A stretch of DNA of 8,061 bases from CAYLRY01 sp964386535 (GTDB lineage Bacteria > Chloroflexota > Dehalococcoidia > Dehalococcoidales > UBA3254). Location: NCBI GenBank assembly GCA_964386535.1, contig CAYLRY010000069.1:1-8061 (forward strand), written 5' to 3'. The stretch's first letter is position 1; every line of letters starts with the position of its first letter. Position numbers and translations under genes: made by a program. Below are positions 1 to 4,946 of the stretch, piece after piece. The notes beneath the pieces were generated by a model. That model worked only from the letters and a program-made list of their open reading frames with translations. It did no database searches and was not told where the DNA came from.

Positions 1-56
1 ACCAGGGATGAGGCGCAGTTGCCCACACCAATGATAGCTACATTAATTTTTCCCAT
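1..56 (-). CDS. Inositol-3-phosphate synthase, N-terminal fragment (cut by window edge)
   Basis: Only the first 18 codons are inside the window. They read MGKINVAIIGVGNCASSL, which matches the start of the bacterial/archaeal myo-inositol-1-phosphate synthase type: a beta strand, then the GxGNCAxS dinucleotide-binding turn. That family converts glucose 6-phosphate to inositol 3-phosphate with NAD+ in the cytoplasm. An AGGAGG lies at 66-71, nine bases before the ATG. The gene follows the XRE regulator by 22 bp on the same strand, so cotranscription with it is likely. The product name rests on a short N-terminus that other Rossmann proteins could partly mimic, but the NCASSL turn is quite specific. 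Confidence 0.75.
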   Translation of the reverse strand, partial: MGKINVAIIGVGNCASSL

Positions 57-78
57 AGATAAAACCTCCTAAAATATT

Positions 79-288
79 TTATGATTCATGATCTTCAATG
101 ATAAAAACTTCATCAATATTGGATCTAAGAATTTTTGCCACCCTGTAAGCCAGCAGTAGCGAGGGATTATATTTGCCTTTTTCCAGGTAAAGCATAGTTT
201 GCCTGGTGACGCCTACCAGTTCGGCCAGTTCATCCTGAGTTAAATTGTACCTGGCCCGCAGTTCTTTTATCCTGGTTTTAATTATCAT
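79..288 (-). CDS. Small XRE-family helix-turn-helix transcriptional regulator
   Basis: This 69-residue protein is almost entirely one Cro/cI-type DNA-binding domain. The recognition unit spans about residues 17-43 (TQDELAELVGVTRQTMLYLE, then KGKYNPSL), with the usual TRQT start of the recognition helix. The C-terminus NIDEVFIIED is typical of the compact 65-70 aa regulators found beside small membrane proteins. The ATG follows the membrane gene stop by only 6 bp, and its weak ribosome site (CGGAG) lies in the end of that gene, so translation is probably coupled. The likely role is repression of its own operon; the repeats at 903-936 are the best candidate operator, though this is inference. 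Confidence 0.9.
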   Translation of the reverse strand: MIIKTRIKELRARYNLTQDELAELVGVTRQTMLYLEKGKYNPSLLLAYRVAKILRSNIDEVFIIEDHES

Positions 289-294
289 ATTTAT

Positions 295-774
295 TTAAAA
301 GCTCCGGAAATAATAAATAATCATAGAAGCCAGATAGACGATCAGGCTGACAGCCAGTATGACCAGCAGCATGACCCTGCTAATGCTGTCATAAATCAAT
401 AGGTCTATGACCGAACTTAAATAAACTGCCATCAGTGCATTTCTGGCGCTTTTGGCATTTATAATGGTGATCCTTTCATCAAAGTGAAATTTGGATTTCA
501 TCTTTTCCACGGTAAAGACACGGGTCAGGAAAAGTAAAAAAAGTACCAGCATAACAGCCGGTATAGCTATGAACACAATACGGTATGATTCCATTTCTGA
601 GGTCTGGTTTTTTAAAATCTGCATAATGACAACAGCCAGAAGCGATACACCCAGCGTAATACACACCAGGGTTACCCAGTCAAAGCTTTTCAAAGAATGA
701 CGGCGCCAGAGAAACAGGATGAACAGGACTAATAAAATAATATTAGGTAGAAAAATAATTAAATCATGATTCAT
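295..774 (-). CDS. DUF2178-like integral membrane protein
   Basis: This 159-aa protein is very hydrophobic, with membrane segments at about 5-22, 34-53, 66-86 and 132-155 and a shorter, weaker one near 113-128. Before the short segment lies a charged cytoplasmic stretch, FHFDERITIINAKSAR (96-111). That resembles the DER-x(3)-I-x(3)-A(K/R) signature of DUF2178-type proteins, which are commonly encoded beside a small XRE regulator, as here. The ATG has AAAGG at 781-785, six bases upstream. No enzymatic residues are evident. A sensor or regulator-sequestering role for such proteins is only a guess from gene pairing. Confidence 0.8.
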   Translation of the reverse strand: MNHDLIIFLPNIILLVLFILFLWRRHSLKSFDWVTLVCITLGVSLLAVVIMQILKNQTSEMESYRIVFIAIPAVMLVLFLLFLTRVFTVEKMKSKFHFDERITIINAKSARNALMAVYLSSVIDLLIYDSISRVMLLVILAVSLIVYLASMIIYYFRSF

Positions 775-902
775 TCTTTACCTTTCCCTCATAGATGAAA
801 AGCACCATCATACACTGAATTATAAGTACCTGGAAATGCCTTTTTTAATATTTTTCCGCTTACCAGGACTTCCGGTGTAAACCAATGTTATTTTTATCAA
901 TG

Positions 903-936
903 TTAGGTCATATAATTATGACATTAGGTCGTATAA
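903..936. promoter_or_regulatory. Operator-like repeats in the leader of the DUF2178/XRE operon
   Basis: TTAGGTCATATAA (903-915) and TTAGGTCGTATAA (924-936) are 13-bp direct repeats with one mismatch, 21 bp apart, which is two helical turns. Between them a perfect inverted repeat, GTCATA-TAAT-TATGAC, occupies 907-922. The sites lie about 10-45 bases downstream of the predicted start of the leftward transcript, a suitable place for a roadblock repressor. The XRE protein of the same operon is the natural candidate ligand. Confidence 0.5.
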
Positions 937-954
937 AATTAACAATATGTCAAA

Positions 955-983
955 AATATATTACAATATTCCGGCCCTGTCAA
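955..983 (-). promoter_or_regulatory. Sigma-A-like promoter for the DUF2178/XRE/inositol-phosphate synthase operon
   Basis: Reading leftward, TTGACA (978-983) is followed by a 17-bp spacer and TATATT (955-960). The -35 is a perfect match, the -10 is 5 of 6, and the spacing is optimal. The expected start near 948 gives a leader of about 175 nt before the membrane-protein ATG. Confidence 0.65.
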
Positions 984-1087
984 GTGGGATAATTTTTATT
1001 ACAGAGTTTTCTTGAACACTTTCAGTGAAGATATAGATGAAAGGTTAAAGAAAATGCATAGTTTTTTTCAGGATGCCAATCAAGCTT

Positions 1088-1161
1088 CAGGCTGTCTTGC
1101 CCCTGAAACAGGTATATTGGTCAGTGAACCAAGGTAGATATTTTTAAAGCAAGACAGCCTG
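1088..1161. repeat. Perfect 13-bp inverted repeat enclosing two small hairpins
   Basis: CAGGCTGTCTTGC (1088-1100) and GCAAGACAGCCTG (1149-1161) are exact reverse complements separated by 48 bp. The loop contains two further self-complementary parts, CCTG-AAA-CAGG (1102-1112) and TTGGT-CAGTGA-ACCAA (1118-1133), so either strand could fold as a three-way junction. No T-run follows either arm, which argues against a simple terminator. Just outside, CCTGT (1158-1162) can pair instead with ACAGG (1172-1176). It may be a REP-like or MITE-like palindromic unit or a small structured RNA; the identity is unknown. Confidence 0.6.
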
Positions 1162-1291
1162 TCCCGCTGGAACAGGGGGAATTATATTGTTTAATGATTC
1201 ATTGATTCATCATGAAAGAAATTAAAAGCATTTGCTTCTGACTACAGGATAGACCTGGAATAGCGGTCAAATTAACAAGGAAGATATTCAG

Positions 1292-3193
1292 CTATTTTGG
1301 ATAAACTCCCTGATAATCCTTATTATTACTTTCATAATTTTCTTTCAGGTTACCCCAATAAGCGAAGGCCCTTTCACCTGTTATTACTTTGCCATTCTCC
1401 AGTTTGACAGTGATAAATTTATTCCAGCCGGGGGGGTCAACGGATGGAAAATCGATGCGCTGAAAATCCAGAAAGCGGCTGCTGGCCTGCCTGGCCAGGG
1501 AAGCCTGAAAAATAATTTGAGCATAAGTCAGCAGGCTGGTATCTTCCAGGCTGCGTACAAGTTTATGCGGATCCAGAGCATAAAGCCTGGGCAACCATTC
1601 CTTTTCAATTTGCTCCAGTGATTGCAGCCCCATTTTAAACAACGACTCGGTCTTATATTCACTACAGAAGTATTGCATGACCCGGGCAATCCCGGCATGC
1701 AGTTCTTTCCATTCAATACCTTCATTTCGCTTTATGGGAGCCAGTACCCTGGCTTTTTCGCGGGCTACCTGTTCGGACGAGAAAGGAGCCTGATCTACCT
1801 GTAAAGCGTAAGCGGCTGCTTTACGGCCTGCATATCTGCCGGTAGCGGCAGCAAAACTATGGTCTCCCGGCGTGAATAATTGCTCACCGGCGGCATATAA
1901 TCCATCCAGGGTGGTTTTCAAATTCCAGTCAATGATGGGTCCCCCACCACTGGCTTCACGCCACTGGGCCGGACTGGTACCTTCAATCAGTTGATAGGCC
2001 TGTAGCTGATCGCGGTCCGGATCAAATCCAGCTTTAGAATAAGAATCTACAATATTTCTGGTGGTGGATTCTTCCCTTAGCAACATGTTCCAGGTTACTC
2101 TTCTTTCAGCCTCCGGCATGCCTGGGAAATCACCGTAGAAAGGCAGAGCGTATTCTCCTTTAAGTACCCCATCCCGGATGATAGCCCAGGGCGGTCTGAC
2201 GGAAGGATCGGGACGTACCATGGGTTTACCCCAGCCGGGTTCATGTACTACAGGCAGGATTTTGCCGTTAGCATCTACCAGAGGTACGTTTTCATAGCTG
2301 GCGTCACCAGCCCCTGAATACCAGGTATGTTTGAAGCCAGTCCCCAGATGCATGAGGGCGGATTTTTCCATTAAAGTCAACTCAGCTCCGGCCCTCCAGG
2401 CCATAGCGGCGCCGTCACCGGAACAGGTGCGAGAGCGGAAAGTGTTATAACCGGATAATTCCGTATTCAGGAGCCAGAGGGACCAGACGCCCGCGGTAGC
2501 GAGTATAGTAGCTTTGGCTTTGAAAACTAAGAATTCGCCCGTCCGGCTATTAAGACCGGTAGCACCCACTACCCGGGCACCCTGAGCGCCTCCTTCTGTT
2601 AAAAGGGAGGTAGCCATGATCCGGTCAAATATTTTCACGCCCAGGCGGAGGCATTCCTTCCTCAAGGCCGGTTTAAAGGTGGTGCCGAAGACCCGGATTA
2701 CCACATTGGTATCGTGAAAAGGATTGCTGCGTGGAGAAATCAGGAATTTTGTACCGGCATCATATCCCTGTTCATTTCTGAATTGCCCTTCGGTGTCTCT
2801 GATCTTACCACCCATCTGTTCCATTTCCCTCAAAGTATCATAGTTTTCACGGCATTGGATCTGACGGCCGATCCCGTTGCTATAGCCGCCGTTGCTACTG
2901 GCTAATCTCTTCGCCCACTCATCCGGATCCACTTTTGAAAGGGGATTAGCCGCACAATCACACCAGTGGTCGCAGCCAGGCCCTCCAGCTCCGCTTCTAA
3001 TAGTGACCCCTTTTTCTAAAAGGGCAACTTTAACGCCCTGGCGGGCAGCGCTGATAGCAGCCCAGCAACCGGCGATACCACCTCCAATAATCAAAACCTC
3101 TGTGTCTATTTGCTGCTCCTGGCCATAACGGACATCGTACGGCCATTCAAGCGGTTGCTTGTTAGTTATCAAATAATCATGCCAGGCAGTCAT
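1292..3193 (-). CDS. FAD-dependent flavoprotein subunit, fumarate reductase/AprA superfamily
   Basis: This 633-aa protein starts with a FAD-binding fold: VLIIGGGIAG at 33-42 and the ribose-binding acidic residue in ALLEKG (57-62). Further FAD contacts are SGDG (258-261) and the C-terminal LDGLYAAGEQLF (429-440). A helical tail from about 475 onward resembles the AprA/FrdA C-terminal domain. It probably catalyses a two-electron reduction or oxidation in the cytoplasm, exchanging electrons with the ferredoxin-like protein encoded just upstream. The substrate cannot be read from the sequence. The glycine-rich segment after the first FAD motif reads GPGCDHWCDC (71-80), an unusual CxxxCxC. AGGAGG at 3199-3204 fixes the ATG. 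Despite the AprA-like partner, calling it APS reductase would be unsafe: the iron-sulfur subunit is short and no sat or qmo genes are in view. Confidence 0.85.
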   Translation of the reverse strand: MTAWHDYLITNKQPLEWPYDVRYGQEQQIDTEVLIIGGGIAGCWAAISAARQGVKVALLEKGVTIRSGAGGPGCDHWCDCAANPLSKVDPDEWAKRLASSNGGYSNGIGRQIQCRENYDTLREMEQMGGKIRDTEGQFRNEQGYDAGTKFLISPRSNPFHDTNVVIRVFGTTFKPALRKECLRLGVKIFDRIMATSLLTEGGAQGARVVGATGLNSRTGEFLVFKAKATILATAGVWSLWLLNTELSGYNTFRSRTCSGDGAAMAWRAGAELTLMEKSALMHLGTGFKHTWYSGAGDASYENVPLVDANGKILPVVHEPGWGKPMVRPDPSVRPPWAIIRDGVLKGEYALPFYGDFPGMPEAERRVTWNMLLREESTTRNIVDSYSKAGFDPDRDQLQAYQLIEGTSPAQWREASGGGPIIDWNLKTTLDGLYAAGEQLFTPGDHSFAAATGRYAGRKAAAYALQVDQAPFSSEQVAREKARVLAPIKRNEGIEWKELHAGIARVMQYFCSEYKTESLFKMGLQSLEQIEKEWLPRLYALDPHKLVRSLEDTSLLTYAQIIFQASLARQASSRFLDFQRIDFPSVDPPGWNKFITVKLENGKVITGERAFAYWGNLKENYESNNKDYQGVYPK

Positions 3194-3204
3194 TTTTTCC
3201 TCCT

Positions 3205-3501
3205 TTACGCTCTAAAGATCTCGCCGGTGGCCTTACGTTTCCAGTAACCTCGCTGTTGTAAGGGCCAGTTGAACTGAATAGCCCCTGGTCGCGGGCAATC
3301 GTTGACGCAGCAACCGCAATACCAGCATTCGTCGGGATGCAGTATCACCGGCGGCTGGCCTTTGACCGGATTGGGCAAATATACATCCAGAGAGCAGATT
3401 TCAACGCAGTGATTGCAGGCGTTGCAGATTTGTGGATCGAAAATGACCGGCCGGTTGGGTGTGGTGATATTGGGTAGAGCCAGGATTTTTTCTTTAACCA
3501 A
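3205..3501 (-). CDS. Bis-[4Fe-4S] ferredoxin-like electron-transfer subunit (AprB-like)
   Basis: This 98-aa protein carries two complete CxxCxxCxxxC motifs: C26/C29/C32/C36 (CNACNHCVEIC) and C59/C62/C65/C69 (CWYCGCCVNDCP), with an extra cysteine at 64. It should hold two [4Fe-4S] clusters and shuttle electrons to or from the flavoprotein encoded 11 bp downstream. The layout (cluster, about 22 residues, cluster, then an aromatic basic tail ending RGYWKRKATGEIFRA) recalls AprB, but AprB has a longer tail. The start codon is TTG (3499-3501), chosen because GGAGG lies five bases upstream and no ATG or GTG in frame gives both clusters. There is no signal peptide, so it is cytoplasmic. Confidence 0.88.
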   Translation of the reverse strand: MVKEKILALPNITTPNRPVIFDPQICNACNHCVEICSLDVYLPNPVKGQPPVILHPDECWYCGCCVNDCPRPGAIQFNWPLQQRGYWKRKATGEIFRA

Positions 3502-3568
3502 GATATCCTCCTTTTTAACTTTTTAATATTTCATACCAGGTTATAAAATGGGGATAATTGCTAACAGC

Positions 3569-3596
3569 ATTATAGCTATTCTCAGGGTAAAAGCAA
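3569..3596 (-). promoter_or_regulatory. Predicted promoter of the ferredoxin-flavoprotein operon
   Basis: Reading leftward, a perfect TATAAT -10 (3569-3574) is preceded by 16 bp and TTGCTT (3591-3596), a weak -35. The transcript would begin near 3562, about 60 nt before the TTG start codon. Confidence 0.45.
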
Positions 3597-3611
3597 GTGT
3601 TCAGGATTTAA

Positions 3612-3641
3612 TTGATGAAAACAGGGGGATGAATATATAAT
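3612..3641 (+). promoter_or_regulatory. Predicted thyX promoter
   Basis: TTGATG (3612-3617), an 18-bp spacer and a perfect TATAAT (3636-3641) point right. Transcription from about 3648 leaves a long leader of about 178 nt before thyX. The -35 regions of this promoter and of the leftward one lie about 15 bp apart, so the two may interfere. Confidence 0.5.
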
Positions 3642-3740
3642 TACCTGGACAATACAAACAATCCTGCTAAATTCAAATGCTACACATAATTCAATACCCG
3701 GCCTGCGTCCGCATGTTTTGTCCTGGCGGCCAATCAGAGT

Positions 3741-3770
3741 GCCGGGGCTCCGGCCTAATAGCCGGTTTTT
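3741..3770 (+). promoter_or_regulatory. Competing hairpins in the thyX leader, possible attenuator
   Basis: GCCGG (3741-3745), CCGGC (3750-3754) and GCCGG (3761-3765) allow two mutually exclusive stems: 1:2 with loop GGCT, or 2:3 with loop CTAATA. The second is followed at once by TTTTT (3766-3770), like a short intrinsic terminator. Segment 1 can also pair with an earlier CCCGGC (3697-3702). The terminator stem is only 5 bp, so the call is tentative. Confidence 0.35.
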
Positions 3771-3825
3771 AATTTGCATGGATAGCGCTGTATGGCGGGG
3801 GGAAACATAAAAGCTGGAGCATTCG

Positions 3826-4413
3826 ATGGACTATGAAATTGAAGTAAAACTATTGGCCATAACGCCGGAGAGTGAGAGACTGGTAGAACAGGCCGGCCGT
3901 TTGTGTTATGCCAGCAGTGATAAGCTGGGTACCAACGCGAAATGGCTGCCAGCCAGGATAAAGCAGGGCCATGAAAGCCTGATAGAACATGCTTCAGCCA
4001 CTTTTTATATCAGGGCTTCACGTGTATTAACGCATGAACTGGTAAGGCACCGCATTGCCAGCTATTCCCAGCGCAGCCAGCGCTATGTTAAAGAACAGCG
4101 GGCGGACTTTATTACGCCGCCGGAGATAGCTGGGTCCAACACAGAGGTGCAGGAGAAATTTAGACTGGCCATGGAAACCGCCTGGCAATGCTACAGGGAT
4201 TTATTGGATTCCGGCATTAAACCGGAAATCGCCCGGTATGTCCTGCCAAATGCCTGCGCCACTGAAATAATCTGCACCTGGAATTTCAGGGAGATCAGGC
4301 ATATCATCAGGTTGCGCACCAGTCAGGCGGCGCTACCGGAGATGCGGGCGGTAGCCAATAAGATAAAGGATATCATGATAGGACAGGCGCCGAAGATATT
4401 TGGGGACCTTTAA
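3826..4413 (+). CDS. thyX: Flavin-dependent thymidylate synthase ThyX
   Basis: The enzyme methylates dUMP to dTMP using methylene-tetrahydrofolate and FADH2, independently of dihydrofolate reductase. The hallmark ThyX motif RHRxxSxxxxSxRY is seen at residues 74-87 (RHRIASYSQRSQRY), including the active-site serine S84. Other family features are GHESLIEHA (48-56) before the motif, and LPNACATEI (140-148) and LRTSQAALPEMR (163-174) in the C-terminal FAD/dUMP-binding part. At 195 aa it is slightly shorter than the usual 210-250 but complete. GGAG at 3816-3819, six bases before the ATG, supports the start. It stands alone, divergent from the ferredoxin operon and convergent with the hydrolase remnant. 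Confidence 0.95.
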   Translation: MDYEIEVKLLAITPESERLVEQAGRLCYASSDKLGTNAKWLPARIKQGHESLIEHASATFYIRASRVLTHELVRHRIASYSQRSQRYVKEQRADFITPPEIAGSNTEVQEKFRLAMETAWQCYRDLLDSGIKPEIARYVLPNACATEIICTWNFREIRHIIRLRTSQAALPEMRAVANKIKDIMIGQAPKIFGDL

Positions 4414-4463
4414 AGCTATCTTGATCAGCTATGATAAAGGAAAACGTTATTATATCCGCGATA

Positions 4464-4601
4464 CTACACCTGTAAATTAGACCAGGGGGAATCCGCATTT
4501 GCACTATCCATTAACAGTGCATTGGTCCCGCTGAGCTGGGAGAAGACGGTGTATCCGGCGGCCTTTAATTCATTTGCTTTTATTTTATACAGTTGAACAG
4601 T
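4464..4601 (-). pseudogene. Possible remnant of a coding region, unrecognised
   Basis: A 45-codon frame without ATG start runs between two stops. It includes KANELKAAGYTVFSQLSGTN, followed by ALLMDSANADSPW, which looks protein-like rather than random. It is in the same frame as the truncated hydrolase just upstream, but separated from it by TAG (4614-4616) and TGA (4602-4604). I do not recognise the family. It may be a deletion scar from a lost gene, or chance. The same DNA has nested inverted repeats (GACCA/TGGTC at 4480-4527, TGCACT/AGTGCA at 4500-4521). Confidence 0.25.
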
Positions 4602-4613
4602 TCATGAGCGAAC

Positions 4614-4946
4614 CTACCGGTGTGCCTCCAACCATTTTTCCAGGTCTGCCATGACCTGCGGATGCTCCGGTTCGTTGAAAATTTCATGTTGCAGACCTTC
4701 GTAAAGCTTAAGGGTTTTATCTTTTGAGGCGATCCGCTCGTAAAGAAGGCGGCTACGCTGGCTGTCAGTAACAGCGTTCCCTGCCATAATCAGCACCGGC
4801 AGCTTTATTTGTGGCACCAGGTCATAAAGCCTGGTAAACATGCCTCCAGTGGCGGAATTTGCGGGAACCGGGCCGCGGTAGACCAGCGGGTCGTTTTCGT
4901 AAGCCTGAATAACCTCGGGATCGCATCTGAGCATGAAAGACCTCAT
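4614..4946 (-). pseudogene. N-terminally truncated lysophospholipase/monoacylglycerol lipase-type alpha/beta hydrolase
   Basis: The 110 residues match only the C-terminal part of the serine hydrolase (Hydrolase_4) family, whose members are about 270-280 aa. Recognisable are AYENDPLVYRG (15-25), SRLLYERIASKDKTLKLYEG (65-84) and the catalytic-histidine segment QHEIFNEPE (H87). The N-terminal half with the GxSxG nucleophile is absent. The loop that normally reads HGxADRxV reads AGNAVTDSQ (55-63), apparently two residues shorter and without the catalytic Asp in its usual place. It therefore cannot be a working lipase. Homology begins near residue 8, right after an ATGA overlap with the stop of the CocE-like gene. 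No ribosome site is seen, so any translation would be coupled. A deletion that removed the first half would explain this. Confidence 0.75.

Larger units (their letters stand above)
775..1291. other. 517-bp intergenic region between the DUF2178 operon and the flavoprotein gene
   Basis: No credible gene was found here. The left half (775-983) is the leader and promoter of the leftward membrane/XRE operon, with repeats at 903-936. The right half holds the structured inverted repeat at 1088-1161 and the 3' end of the flavoprotein transcript. A tandem 8-bp direct repeat (TGATTCAT) lies at 1195-1210. The only terminator-like structure for the leftward flavoprotein operon is a weak 4-bp stem near 1225-1240 on the minus strand. 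Confidence 0.6.
3502..3825. other. 324-bp divergent intergenic region between the ferredoxin operon and thyX
   Basis: The spacer holds a leftward promoter (3569-3596), a rightward promoter (3612-3641) and the roughly 178-nt leader of thyX with its competing hairpins (3741-3770). No convincing gene is present. A 65-codon leftward open frame at 3582-3779 has no ribosome site and a composition unlike its neighbours. Confidence 0.6.

Noticed and set aside
1225..1240. AAGC-AAAT-GCTT on the minus strand, followed by a T-rich stretch, as terminator of the flavoprotein operon
   Set aside because: A 4-bp A/T-containing stem is too weak to call.
1292..3501. Naming the two genes aprA and aprB (adenylylsulfate reductase)
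   Set aside because: The fold and pairing are similar, but the short iron-sulfur subunit, the divergent FAD-loop and the lack of sat or qmo genes nearby do not support the substrate assignment.
3582..3779. Leftward 65-codon open frame in the thyX/ferredoxin spacer
   Set aside because: No ribosome site, low-complexity unlike family sequence, and it overlaps two promoters and the thyX leader.
3778..3810. Ten-codon upstream frame (MDSAVWRGET) in the thyX leader
   Set aside because: No Shine-Dalgarno sequence and no run of regulatory codons; probably chance.
4414..4445. AGCT...AGCT inverted sequence after thyX as a terminator
   Set aside because: The stem is only 4 bp with a mismatch and has no T-run after it.
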